From positions 1 through 64,000 of the forward strand of contig CAXORL010000002.1 of assembly GCA_964211495.1 (NCBI GenBank): DNA of 64,000 nucleotides, given 5' to 3'. Positions 26,501-35,120 of the stretch are shown piece after piece (the first letter of the stretch is position 1; each line of letters starts with the position of its first letter). The translations under genes and the position numbers were made by a program. This DNA is from Faucicola osloensis_B. GTDB taxonomy: Bacteria > Pseudomonadota > Gammaproteobacteria > Pseudomonadales > Moraxellaceae. Under the pieces are notes generated by a model. It saw only the letters and a program-made list of their open reading frames with translations. It had not been told where the DNA came from and searched no databases.

Positions 26501-26642
26501 TATTGTTGTACTAATCGTTATACTAGAAGTCCGTTTTTACCTAGCGCTTAGCTACTCCCCTACTCTATTATTTTAGCCCGTTTTTACCCTATCCATCAAA
26601 TCTTGATAGCTTTTAATGGTGCCTTGGTATTGATTAGGACTT

Positions 26643-27086
26643 ATGTTCATGACTGCAGACAAACCTTTTAAATTTGATAAATCACAGCGGTTGCTAACGC
26701 CCAAAGATTTTAAAGCGATGTCGGGTCGTCATACCGAAACTGGTGAAGGTCAGTCACAGCCTGTTGTGATATTTAAAATTCATCAGCCTAATTTATTGTT
26801 CTTTGTCAAATTGGTTTTAGCCGATACCCAAAAACAAACACTAGTAAATCGGTTGGGTCTTGCGATCACTAAAAAGAAAGTTAAACGTGCCCATGAACGT
26901 AATCGTATTAAGCGATTAACGCGAGAGCATTTTCGGTTGCATCAGCACCAGCTAAATGGTCAAGTTGATATTTTATTAACTATCAAGCAGTTTTCCGATG
27001 ACATGCCAAATGAAGCAATTGCGCAGCAATTAGCGATGGGCTTTAACTTAATTAACGATAAGATTAGAAAGTTGAAGCGTAGTTAA
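26643..27086 (+). CDS. rnpA: Ribonuclease P protein component
   Basis: Basic protein subunit of RNase P, which matures tRNA 5' ends together with the M1 RNA. The 147-residue protein shows FDKSQRLLTPKDFK at the N-terminus and the RNR signature region NRLGLAITKKKVKRAHERNRIKRLTREHFR. It is longer than typical (~115-130) because of an extra segment between the N-terminal motif and the GLAITKKKV strand. A second ATG six bases downstream (26649) is possible. yidD follows after about 60 bases and yidC further on, the usual order. Confidence 0.95.
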   Translation: MFMTADKPFKFDKSQRLLTPKDFKAMSGRHTETGEGQSQPVVIFKIHQPNLLFFVKLVLADTQKQTLVNRLGLAITKKKVKRAHERNRIKRLTREHFRLHQHQLNGQVDILLTIKQFSDDMPNEAIAQQLAMGFNLINDKIRKLKRS

Positions 27087-27149
27087 TTTTTTGGGCTGTT
27101 CGTAATATCTTTACTCAAATGAAGGTGATAAAAAATCTGGGTTTAATCC

Positions 27150-27449
27150 ATGGATAAATTATTAGCAAAATTTTTGCTGGGTATGATTATATTTTATCAG
27201 CGTTTGATTAGCCCATGGTTGGCACCTCGTTGCCGGTTTTATCCAACGTGCTCTAGTTATGGTTTAGAGGCGGTAAGATTGCATGGCGGGTACCGGGGTG
27301 GATTATTAACAGCCAAGCGTATCGCGCGCTGTCATCCTTGGGGCGGGCATGGGATTGATTTTGTCCCTAAGCCATTATATCGCTACCGCTATTATTATAT
27401 TGACACACGCCCGTCTTACTTTTTGGTATATGCTTACCACTATCATTAA
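27150..27449 (+). CDS. yidD: Membrane protein insertion efficiency factor YidD
   Basis: Small peripheral inner-membrane protein thought to assist YidC-dependent insertion. The 99-residue product has the conserved core FYQRLISPWLAPRCRFYPTCSSYGLEAVRLHG, RIARCHPWGGHG and GIDFVP, including the cysteines of the CRFYPTCS motif. The C-terminal tail is Tyr/His/Arg-rich and specific to this lineage. It sits between rnpA and yidC as in most bacteria, although a 181-base gap precedes yidC. Confidence 0.95.
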   Translation: MDKLLAKFLLGMIIFYQRLISPWLAPRCRFYPTCSSYGLEAVRLHGGYRGGLLTAKRIARCHPWGGHGIDFVPKPLYRYRYYYIDTRPSYFLVYAYHYH

Positions 27450-27630
27450 TTGATGTGGCTAATTAAATTATAAAAACTTGTTGCGAGTCTCAAATAGCGT
27501 AATCGAGTCAACTATTTATAGAATATCTTTTTTAACTTTTTTTTAGTAGAATGTCTTCTATTTTTTAATTGTTTTTCCTTTATTAGCAACTAGTGATTTT
27601 AAGCAATATCATTAGATAGGATAGCTATAT

Positions 27631-29322
27631 ATGCAAAAAATTTTACGGACATTGATTATTATCGCAATGTTGATTACGGGTTATTTGCTGATTCTGGCAT
27701 GGCGGGATGATTATACCAATGTGAATAAATCTGTGGCGATAACCCCAACAACCACAGCCGTCAGTAGCAATGATGTGCCAGTGGCGGGGGCTTCAGGTAC
27801 GCCAACGGGCGATATTCCCACGGCAACGGCAACCACGCCAACCGCCGCTCCCACTACCCAGCAAACAGGCGCACAGCTCATTAGCGTGATGACGGACAAA
27901 TATGATCTTCGTATTAATCCAGTCGGTGGCGATGTGGTGTACGCGGCGCTTCGAGAGCAGACCCAAACATTAGATAGCAAACAGCCGTTTGTACTCCTTG
28001 AAGAAGATAGTAATCGCGTATATGTGGCTCAGTCAGGGTTAATTGGTGCCAATGGTATTGATAATAGCAATGGCCGTGCGACGTTTACCGCGCCTAGTAA
28101 CCAATTTGTCATGCAACCTAACCAAGCCGAATTGGTCGTGCCTTTAACTTATCAAAAAGATGGTGTAACCGTCATCAAGTCCTATAAGTTTACCAAAGGT
28201 CAATATCCAATTAATGTCAGCTATAACATCACCAATAACGGCACGCAGCCTTGGCAAGGACAAATGTATGCGCAGTTAAAACGTGATAATAGCGAAGACC
28301 CAGGTAAAGGTGACAAAGGCGCAATTAGCCTATCGACTTACCTAGGCGGTGCATGGGGTACACCAGATCAGCCTTACAACAAACTCAAGTTTGGTAATTT
28401 TAATGAGGGTTTAAAAGCCAGCAGTGATAAAGGCTGGATTGGTATAGTACAGCATTATTTTGTCACTGCTTGGATGCCAAAGGATTACACAGCAAATTTT
28501 TATAGCCGTGAAGCTGGCAAAGATCACATCATCGGGTTTACCAGTAACCCTGTGTCAGTCGCTCCCAACAAGCAAGTGACGTTAACGTCTGCCTTGTATG
28601 CAGGTCCAAAAATTCAAACCAACTTAAAGCCTTTGGCAGAGGGGTTGGATAAAACTGTTGATTACGGTATTTTATGGCCGATTTCAAAAGTGCTATTTTG
28701 GATTTTGGATAATGTGCATAAAGTCTTGGGTAACTGGGGTTGGTCAATTATTGTACTCACTTTATTGGTTAAAATCGCGTTAATGCCAATTGCCAATAAA
28801 AGCTATCACTCCATGGCAAAAATGCGTGCAGTGGCACCACGATTGCAAGCCTTGAAAGAAGAATATGGTGATGACCGTATGCGTATGTCACAAGAGATGA
28901 TGCGCATCTACAAAGAAGAAAAAGTTAACCCAATGGCAGGTTGTTTACCGGTATTGCTGCAAATGCCGATTTTCTTGGCGTTGTATTGGGTACTGGTGGA
29001 ATCGGTTCAATTACGCCATGCCCCTTGGATTGGTTGGATTCGTGACTTATCATCCATGGATCCATTGTTTATCTTGCCACTGATTATGGGCGCGGCGATG
29101 TTTTTCCAGCAGATGCTAAATCCACAACCGCAAGATCCTATGCAGGCCCGTGTGATGAAGTTTATGCCGATTATTTTCACCGTGTTTATGCTATTCTTCC
29201 CAGCGGGTCTAGTGCTTTATTGGACGGTCAACAACTTGTTTAGTATGGCGCAGCAATACTTTATCAATAAAAAAGTTGAGCGTGAGCAAGCAGCAAAAGA
29301 GGCAGCACGTAACGTGGTTTAA
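27631..29322 (+). CDS. yidC: Membrane protein insertase YidC
   Basis: Inner-membrane insertase acting alone or with SecYEG. The 563-residue protein has an N-terminal anchor (about 7-25), a Thr/Ala/Pro-rich linker (about 37-75) and the large periplasmic beta domain of Gram-negative YidC. Five conserved C-terminal membrane helices follow, including WGWSIIVLTLLVKIALMPI, NPMAGCLPVLLQMPIFLALYWVL and FFPAGLVLYWTVNNL. The conserved basic residues of the hydrophilic groove are in the ALMPI/SYHSMAKMR region. It is ended by the hairpin at 29355; mnmE follows. Confidence 0.97.
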   Translation: MQKILRTLIIIAMLITGYLLILAWRDDYTNVNKSVAITPTTTAVSSNDVPVAGASGTPTGDIPTATATTPTAAPTTQQTGAQLISVMTDKYDLRINPVGGDVVYAALREQTQTLDSKQPFVLLEEDSNRVYVAQSGLIGANGIDNSNGRATFTAPSNQFVMQPNQAELVVPLTYQKDGVTVIKSYKFTKGQYPINVSYNITNNGTQPWQGQMYAQLKRDNSEDPGKGDKGAISLSTYLGGAWGTPDQPYNKLKFGNFNEGLKASSDKGWIGIVQHYFVTAWMPKDYTANFYSREAGKDHIIGFTSNPVSVAPNKQVTLTSALYAGPKIQTNLKPLAEGLDKTVDYGILWPISKVLFWILDNVHKVLGNWGWSIIVLTLLVKIALMPIANKSYHSMAKMRAVAPRLQALKEEYGDDRMRMSQEMMRIYKEEKVNPMAGCLPVLLQMPIFLALYWVLVESVQLRHAPWIGWIRDLSSMDPLFILPLIMGAAMFFQQMLNPQPQDPMQARVMKFMPIIFTVFMLFFPAGLVLYWTVNNLFSMAQQYFINKKVEREQAAKEAARNVV

Positions 29323-29354
29323 ATCCATCGAACCGTAATTTAATACTTTAATCG

Positions 29355-29384
29355 CCCTTTAAACCGTTGTTTAAAGGGTTTTTT
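29355..29384 (+). terminator. yidC terminator
   Basis: A 10-bp perfect stem (29355-29364 with 29369-29378, loop CGTT) is followed by six Ts. Confidence 0.88.
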
Positions 29385-29482
29385 ATTGGCAAAAAATAAT
29401 CATGTTGTAATCAGTGAACGGATGTTAAAATATCAGTATTGAGTCCATGCTGACTACCCGAAATGTTAGATTGTAAAAAATT

Positions 29483-30874
29483 ATGTTAAATAACTCTCAA
29501 ACAGTGCTTACTTCAACGATTGCCGCCATTGCAACACCAATGGGTCGTGGCGGGGTTGGTGTGATACGCTTATCAGGTCCAAACAGTTACCAAATTGCCT
29601 TGGCGTTAACCGGTCGTCAAGCTTTCAAACCGCGATTTGCCCATTTTTGCCGATTCTATGATAGTGATGATACGGTGATTGATGAGGGATTGGTGTTATA
29701 TTTCCCTGCTCCCCATTCTTTTACGGGTGAGGATGTGATTGAGTTGCAAGGTCACGGTGGTATGATTTTGCAGCAGCAGCTTTTGACCCGTGTGTTTGAA
29801 TTGGGTGCAAATCAAGCGGTAGCGGGCGAGTTTTCGGCGCGGGCTTTTGATAATGATAAGCTTGATTTGGTACAAGCAGAAGCGATTGCTGATGCCATTG
29901 ATGCCACCAGTGTGGCTGCCGCAAAAAGTGCCATGCGCTCATTGACTGGTGAGTTTTCACAAAAAATTAATGCGCTGCTTGAGCAGTTAATTCAGCTACG
30001 GCTGTATGTTGAAGCTGCTATTGATTTCCCAGATGAAGAAGGGGTTGATTTTTTGGCAGATGAACACATCGCCAAACAATTGCGTCAAGTTTCTGAGCAA
30101 CTAAACAATGTGTTGGCCACTGCCAAACAAGGGCAGCTGCTGCGAGATGGTGTCTCAGTTGTGATTGCCGGGCGACCCAATGCGGGAAAATCTAGCTTGC
30201 TTAATCGCCTAGCAGGGCAAGAGCGTGCCATTGTGACCGATATTGCCGGGACAACCCGCGATATCCTACAAGAAACCATTGTGTTAAATGGTCTAACGCT
30301 GAATTTGACCGATACTGCTGGGCTGCGCCAAACCGATGATGTTGTGGAACAGGCGGGCATTGAGCGAGCACGACAAGCCATCACCCAAGCTGATTTACTG
30401 CTTATGGTGTATGATGCACACCGTGAGCATGAGCCGTTACGATTGGCGAGCGAATTATTTGGTAGCTTACCCAATGCCAATTCGATATTAATGATTGCCA
30501 ACAAAATTGATTTATCCGACAATCACCAAAATTTGCCCAAGCAATTTTCATCACAAGAGCAGATTTACCACCCCGTCTATGTGTCTTGTAAATATGGTAC
30601 AGGGCTTGAAGAATTGGTCAATCAAATCTGTGATAAAGTCGGTTTTCATCCCCCTGAAAATAGCTTAATTGCACGAACCCGCCATCTTGATGCGCTGCGC
30701 CGTACCCAAATGGCGCTGCAAGAAGCCGATGAACAACTGCATTTGTTTCATGCCGGTGAATTGGTGGCGGAAAGCCTACGCCAAGCACAGATTAGCCTCA
30801 ATGAAATTACCGGTGAATTTACCGCCGATGATTTATTGGGTAAGATTTTTGGCAGTTTTTGTATTGGTAAATAA
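29483..30874 (+). CDS. mnmE: tRNA modification GTPase MnmE
   Basis: With MnmG it installs the cmnm5 group on U34 of several tRNAs. The 463-residue protein has the N-terminal tetrahydrofolate-binding domain (IAAIATPMGRGGVGVIRLSG, PHSFTGEDVIELQGHGG). An embedded G domain carries G1 GRPNAGKSS (230-238), G2 TTRD (257-260), G3 DTAG (277-280) and G4 NKID. It ends in the catalytic motif FCIGK (459-463) with the essential Cys. mnmG is not in the window. It precedes nrdR by 32 bases on the same strand. Confidence 0.97.
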   Translation: MLNNSQTVLTSTIAAIATPMGRGGVGVIRLSGPNSYQIALALTGRQAFKPRFAHFCRFYDSDDTVIDEGLVLYFPAPHSFTGEDVIELQGHGGMILQQQLLTRVFELGANQAVAGEFSARAFDNDKLDLVQAEAIADAIDATSVAAAKSAMRSLTGEFSQKINALLEQLIQLRLYVEAAIDFPDEEGVDFLADEHIAKQLRQVSEQLNNVLATAKQGQLLRDGVSVVIAGRPNAGKSSLLNRLAGQERAIVTDIAGTTRDILQETIVLNGLTLNLTDTAGLRQTDDVVEQAGIERARQAITQADLLLMVYDAHREHEPLRLASELFGSLPNANSILMIANKIDLSDNHQNLPKQFSSQEQIYHPVYVSCKYGTGLEELVNQICDKVGFHPPENSLIARTRHLDALRRTQMALQEADEQLHLFHAGELVAESLRQAQISLNEITGEFTADDLLGKIFGSFCIGK

Positions 30875-30906
30875 ATTAAAAGGTTTAAACTTAGCTAGGA
30901 AATCGC

Positions 30907-31431
30907 ATGCACTGTCCATTTTGTAATGCTGAAGATACCAAAGTCATTGATTCAAGACTCGCGGCAGAAGGTGCGCAGGTACGCCGTCGTCGTCAGTGTA
31001 CCGGGTGCCAAGAGCGATTTACCACCTTTGAAATTATCGAAGCGGTCATGCCGCGTATTATCAAATCCAATGGTCGTATCGAGCCGTATGATGGACAAAA
31101 ACTGCGTCGCTCAGTGCAGCTACCGTTACAAAAACGTCCAATATCCACCGACAACATTGAAGCCATGATTAGCCGGATTGAAAAGCAGCTCAGACAGCTC
31201 GGTGAGCGTGAGGTGCCAAGTAAAATTTTAGGTGAAATCGTCATGAAAGAGTTGAGCCAAATTGACGATGTCGCCTACGTTCGATTTGCTAGCGTGTATC
31301 GAGATTTTCAAGATATTGAAGCGTTTAAACACATGGTGTCAAATCTCACCACTGACGCCAATAAACAAGAAATTAATCAACGTATCGAAGACTTGAATCA
31401 CCAACACAAGCTCAAACATCTACAATCCTAA
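30907..31431 (+). CDS. nrdR: Transcriptional repressor NrdR
   Basis: ATP/dATP-sensing repressor of ribonucleotide reductase genes. The 174-residue protein has an N-terminal zinc ribbon (Cys3, Cys6, Cys31, Cys34 in MHCPFC and RQCTGCQERFTTFE) with the basic VRRRRQC stretch that contacts DNA. The ATP-cone domain follows (about 49-139: MPRIIKSNGRIEPYDGQKLRRSV). It is a typical NrdR. It lies 7 bases before ribD, the common nrdR-ribD arrangement, and 32 bases after mnmE, so the three are probably one transcript. Confidence 0.97.
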   Translation: MHCPFCNAEDTKVIDSRLAAEGAQVRRRRQCTGCQERFTTFEIIEAVMPRIIKSNGRIEPYDGQKLRRSVQLPLQKRPISTDNIEAMISRIEKQLRQLGEREVPSKILGEIVMKELSQIDDVAYVRFASVYRDFQDIEAFKHMVSNLTTDANKQEINQRIEDLNHQHKLKHLQS

Positions 31432-31438
31432 GTTTATT

Positions 31439-32518
31439 ATGACGGCAACTTTATCGTCCGCTGAGCGCTACCAGCACCAATATTACATGTCACGCGCCAT
31501 TGAGCTGGCTAAAAAAGGACGTTTCACCACCCGTCCCAATCCTAATGTCGGCTGCATCATTGTCAAAGATAATCAAATCATTGGCGAAGGTTTTCACTAT
31601 CAAGCAGGACAACCCCACGCCGAAGTGTTTGCCCTTCGCCAAGCGTATGAGCGTGATGCCAAGCAATTGCAAAGCGCGACAGCATATGTCACGCTTGAGC
31701 CTTGCAGCCATCATGGGCGTACCCCACCCTGTGCTGATGCGCTAATCAAAGCGGGTATCAGCCGTGTTGTGATTGCTGTTGTCGATCCTAATCCTAAAGT
31801 CGATGGTGGCGGTATTGCCAAACTGCAGCAGGCGGGTATCGAAGTCATTACCGGTATTTGTGAGCAAGCGGCTTATCAATTGAATGAAGGATTTTTTAAA
31901 GTCATGCGTGGTGGCTTGCCTTTTGTGCGCTTAAAGATAGCGACAAGTCTGGATGGACGAACCGCGATGGAAAATGGCGAGTCAAAATGGATAACCAGCG
32001 GCCAATCACGCGAGGATGTACAGCGTTTACGAGCGCAGGTAGGGGCGATTATTACGGGTAGCGAAACCATCCTACAAGACCATCCTGCGCTAAATATCCG
32101 TAGTCAGCAATTAGGGGTAAATTTAGACGATATACCCCAGCCGTTATTGGTAGTGCTTGACCGTCGCCAACGCATCCAAATGACGGATGGATGGTATCAA
32201 AGTCAAATCAACAATCGTCCCGTTTTGCTTATCCAAGACGCAACTATGAGCTTAACCCAACTACTCACCAGTCTAAAAGACAATTACCAAATCAATGATG
32301 TTTTGGTTGAAGCAGGTGCGACGGTCGCTGCTAGTTTCTTACAACAAGGTTTGATAGATGAATTAGTCGTGTATCAAGCGCCATGCTTTTTAGGAAACAA
32401 TGCTAAGCCCATGATTAACTTTACGGCACAGCATATGCACCAACAAATTATTGCTTCACTAGTTTCACATGAAACAATAGGTGCTGATATCAAACTAACC
32501 TATCGCTTTGATAAGTAA
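31439..32518 (+). CDS. ribD: Bifunctional riboflavin biosynthesis deaminase/reductase RibD
   Basis: Carries out the deamination and side-chain reduction steps after GTP cyclohydrolase II in riboflavin synthesis. The 359-residue protein has an N-terminal cytidine-deaminase-type domain with zinc ligands in PHAEVFALRQA and LEPCSHHGRTPPC, and a C-terminal reductase domain (VRLKIATSLDGRTAM onward, ending TYRFDK). It lies 7 bases after nrdR. The 3' end carries a parS-like 14-mer with a CACATG centre (32462-32475), read as VSHET. ribE follows after 466 bases of DnaA-box-rich DNA, so it may be transcribed separately. Confidence 0.97.
   Translation: MTATLSSAERYQHQYYMSRAIELAKKGRFTTRPNPNVGCIIVKDNQIIGEGFHYQAGQPHAEVFALRQAYERDAKQLQSATAYVTLEPCSHHGRTPPCADALIKAGISRVVIAVVDPNPKVDGGGIAKLQQAGIEVITGICEQAAYQLNEGFFKVMRGGLPFVRLKIATSLDGRTAMENGESKWITSGQSREDVQRLRAQVGAIITGSETILQDHPALNIRSQQLGVNLDDIPQPLLVVLDRRQRIQMTDGWYQSQINNRPVLLIQDATMSLTQLLTSLKDNYQINDVLVEAGATVAASFLQQGLIDELVVYQAPCFLGNNAKPMINFTAQHMHQQIIASLVSHETIGADIKLTYRFDK
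32462..32475. promoter_or_regulatory. Degenerate parS-like site 4
   Basis: GTTTCACATGAAAC (parS core with G to A at the centre) at the 3' end of ribD. It is the first of three such CACATG variants within 270 bases. Confidence 0.45.
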
Positions 32519-32654
32519 ATCCACACAATAGACTAAGTAAATCTTGCGCAAAAAACCAGTTAACCTGATATATTCTTTGCTTTTTAAAACTTATCCACAT
32601 TGTCAGATAAATTTAATAACGACGTTAAAACTAGCATTTCTTTTGTGGATAAGT

Positions 32655-32668
32655 GTTTCACATGAAAC
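32655..32668. promoter_or_regulatory. Degenerate parS-like site 5
   Basis: GTTTCACATGAAAC, three bases past a perfect DnaA box (32644-32652). The 16-mer context TGTTTCACATGAAACA repeats exactly at 32713. Confidence 0.5.
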
Positions 32669-32713
32669 AACGATTAGAGCCAAACTTTACTATAATACTA
32701 GATTATAAGCGGT

Positions 32714-32727
32714 GTTTCACATGAAAC
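32714..32727. promoter_or_regulatory. Degenerate parS-like site 6
   Basis: GTTTCACATGAAAC, the same variant as at 32655, 59 bases downstream. Confidence 0.5.
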
Positions 32728-32984
32728 ATTGTATAAAATACCCCTTATTTATCACAATCATGACCAGTGGATAAGTAGATAAATAAGGTTATAAGTAGTC
32801 TGTGATGGTAAGTTATCCACCAAAAGCCACGTCTATCATTTTAATTTTTTGGACGCTTGATACCCAATTTAAGTTACAGGTGATTTTTGATTATAATTTA
32901 ATTATTCTAAATAATATTTTATGTTTGTGATAGTTGTAAAAGTACATTAAAATGCATTGTTATGATAAAAAACTAGGATAAACA

Positions 32985-33653
32985 ATGTTCACAGGTATTA
33001 TTGAAGCTACTGGAAAAATCGTTGCGATTACGCCAACACAGGGTGATGTACGCTTAAAAGTTCAATCTGACTATTTGGACTTTGCTGATGTCAAATTGGG
33101 TGACTCAATTGCAAGTAACGGGATTTGTCTCACTGTTGTAGAACAAGGTAAAGACTGGTACGCCGTTGATGTTTCACGTGAAACACTCAATAGAACAGCC
33201 ATGCAACAATGGCAAGTTGGCGATGTATTAAACCTTGAAAAAGCCATGTTGCCTACCACACGATTTGGCGGACACATTGTCACCGGTCATGTTGATACCA
33301 CGGGTATGGTTAAACTGATAAAAAATGATTCGCGCTCGATTTATATAGAGATTGAGATTCCAAGCGAGTTTACCAAATATGTCGCTACCAAGGGTTCTGT
33401 AACGGTCGATGGTATTAGCCTGACCAGTAATTTGGTAGAAGGTAATGTGATTAGTTTAAATATCATCCCGCATACAGCGCAGGTCACCAACATAGCCAGA
33501 CATTGGAAAGTGGGAACAAAAGTTAACATCGAGGTGGATGTGGTAGCCAGATATTTAGAAAAGCTTCTTGTGTCGACACCCGACAACATGTCAAATTCTA
33601 ACCATGAAGGCATTACCTTAAATTTCCTACAACAAAATGGATTTAGCAAATAA
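32985..33653 (+). CDS. ribE: Riboflavin synthase
   Basis: Dismutates two lumazine molecules to riboflavin. The 222-residue protein consists of two similar lumazine-binding barrels. The first begins MFTGIIEATGKI and contains SIASNGICLTV and GGHIVTGHVD; the second contains GSVTVDGISLT and NIIPHTAQVTNI. This is the trimeric alpha-subunit type. A perfect 16-bp parS-like palindrome lies inside it (33170-33185) and is read as VSRET. The name ribE follows bacterial usage (ribC in some genomes). ribBA and ribH are not visible next to it. Confidence 0.96.
   Translation: MFTGIIEATGKIVAITPTQGDVRLKVQSDYLDFADVKLGDSIASNGICLTVVEQGKDWYAVDVSRETLNRTAMQQWQVGDVLNLEKAMLPTTRFGGHIVTGHVDTTGMVKLIKNDSRSIYIEIEIPSEFTKYVATKGSVTVDGISLTSNLVEGNVISLNIIPHTAQVTNIARHWKVGTKVNIEVDVVARYLEKLLVSTPDNMSNSNHEGITLNFLQQNGFSK
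33171..33184. promoter_or_regulatory. parS-like site 7 (perfect)
   Basis: GTTTCACGTGAAAC in the full 16-bp palindrome TGTTTCACGTGAAACA (33170-33185), identical to the best-known parS consensus, inside ribE. Confidence 0.85.
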
Positions 33654-33978
33654 CACCGATATATCCCCGGCTAAACCTTTAGCTGAACAAAAATTGTCAA
33701 AATTGGGGGTTTAGGAGCTAAACAGGATGTGCTTACTGTAGTGGCTACAAAGGTTGTCAATTAAGGAATATTGGTAGCAAATGATATTGGTGGTTAAAAA
33801 TAACAAATAGCCAGTGGCTATTGAGAAGCATGAAATTTGTCAGCACTTGACGAAAAATTTCGAATAGGGTGCAAAATTAGACTTCTTTTTTCTCAAAAAA
33901 AGTGTAACAATAATTCAATCAAATCAATCTGTAATGATACATATTGAAACATGAGATTAAGGTTGAAGGGATTTTAAA
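33654..33978. other. Intergenic region ribE to CAP lipoprotein
   Basis: 325 AT-rich bases without a gene. A short hairpin AATAGCC-AGT-GGCTATT lies at 33806-33822, without a T run. I cannot identify a clear promoter or terminator. Confidence 0.4.
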
Positions 33979-35064
33979 ATGGACACGCTACTATCAAATA
34001 ATTTTTTTAATCGTGCTATCCTCTTAACTCTGTTAGCGACTTCATTAACCGCTTGTGGTGGCGGCGGGGAAAGCAGTAACAGTGATAGTTCATCAACCCC
34101 ATCATCACCAACCCCTATTCCTACACCTACTACTAATAGCACAGTAGAATTGGCTGCGATGAAATTGTTGAATGAAAATCGCAGTCAGTGTGGTTTTGGT
34201 ACTCTAACAGCCAATCAAAATCTTAACCTTACAGCGATAAATCATGCCAACTATATGGCATCGGTAACTGAAACAAATAAACAGCCATTTGCAAGTCACG
34301 AAGAGCAAGCTGAAACGGGTTTGTTAGATACAGGAATTACCAACCCCTATTATTCAGGTATTGATTTAGCCACTAGACTAAATCCCCTTACCTTGGGTAA
34401 AAATGCAGTTAACACTCATTACACTTATCAAGCGCAAGGTGAGAATATTTCGTTATCAAACTTCTCCATTAAGGATAGTAGTTATACGGTAAATGACGCT
34501 GCCACAGTCGAATCCATGTTATATAATTTATTTGCTGCCCCTTATCACCTGCGCACTTTAGTCTATCCGCAATTTACTGAAGTAGGATTAAGTTATCAAT
34601 TAGTCAAATGGACCGCCAATAATGAAATTAATCATACGAGTCTATTGGAAATCGTATCTGCGTTACCTTCCAGCCAAAAATATATAGAAAATACTAAGCT
34701 TTTGAATTTCCCTTGTAATGGGATTACTACTGACTATAAACTCGAAGATGAAACCCCAAATCCATTTGGTACAACCCGAAATTTAAAAGACCAGCCGACT
34801 GGACAACCTGTATATGTGTTAGCACCTTTTGATAAAACTATTGCCGAGGCGACAGCCACAATAACGCAAAATGGTACATCGATAGGCGTGATACATACGC
34901 TCACAAGCCTCTCTGACCCCAATAAACTATTAAGTAAAAATGAAGTCATCTTCATTCCAGATTTACCGCTTAAACCCAATACTAGCTACCAAGTCAGTTA
35001 CCAACTGGTTTATAATGATGGGCAAAAAACCACCAATCAATTTACTTTTAAAACTCGACCGTAA
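33979..35064 (+). CDS. CAP-domain lipoprotein (SCP/PR1 superfamily)
   Basis: Predicted lipoprotein of 361 residues. The N-terminus has a hydrophobic stretch and lipobox LTAC with Cys26, followed by a GGGG and Ser/Pro/Thr-rich linker (about 27-53). The next ~190 residues resemble a CAP domain. NENRSQCGF, HANYMAS, QGENISLS and HLRTLVYPQFTEVGLSY fit the usual CAP boxes, including GEN and the H.R...P.....G pattern. The last ~110 residues look like a beta-rich Ig-like domain (TSYQVSYQLVYNDGQKTTNQFTF). The role is unknown; bacterial CAP proteins are often envelope proteins of uncertain activity. It ends at the terminator at 35083. Confidence 0.85.
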   Translation: MDTLLSNNFFNRAILLTLLATSLTACGGGGESSNSDSSSTPSSPTPIPTPTTNSTVELAAMKLLNENRSQCGFGTLTANQNLNLTAINHANYMASVTETNKQPFASHEEQAETGLLDTGITNPYYSGIDLATRLNPLTLGKNAVNTHYTYQAQGENISLSNFSIKDSSYTVNDAATVESMLYNLFAAPYHLRTLVYPQFTEVGLSYQLVKWTANNEINHTSLLEIVSALPSSQKYIENTKLLNFPCNGITTDYKLEDETPNPFGTTRNLKDQPTGQPVYVLAPFDKTIAEATATITQNGTSIGVIHTLTSLSDPNKLLSKNEVIFIPDLPLKPNTSYQVSYQLVYNDGQKTTNQFTFKTRP

Positions 35065-35082
35065 TAACGTTTGACTTCAAAC

Positions 35083-35114
35083 AAAAAAAGACCAAGTTAA
35101 GCGGGTCTTTTTTT
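35083..35114. terminator. Bidirectional terminator
   Basis: AAAAAAAGACC (35083-35093) pairs with GGTCTTTTTTT (35104-35114) between the convergent CAP lipoprotein and hybrid kinase genes. Confidence 0.85.
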
Positions 35115-35120
35115 ATTGTC

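Larger units (their letters stand above)
32519..32984. other. DnaA-box and parS-like cluster between ribD and ribE
   Basis: 466 AT-rich bases. Perfect DnaA boxes lie at 32591-32599 (TTATCCACA) and 32644-32652 (TGTGGATAA); one-mismatch boxes lie at 32766-32774 (AGTGGATAA) and 32813-32821 (TTATCCACC). TGTTTCACATGAAACA occurs at 32654-32669 and 32713-32728. No open frame, no FMN riboswitch consensus and no terminator are evident. The region lies about 6.5 kb from the dnaA-rpmH origin and may titrate DnaA or contribute to origin function. Confidence 0.65.

Noticed and set aside
27150..27449. Haemolysin annotation for the 99-residue gene after rnpA
   Set aside because: Older databases use that name, but sequence and position clearly identify YidD.
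32519..32984. FMN riboswitch before ribE
   Set aside because: The conserved RFN segments (such as GGGGCAGGGTGAAATTCCC-like patterns) are not present.
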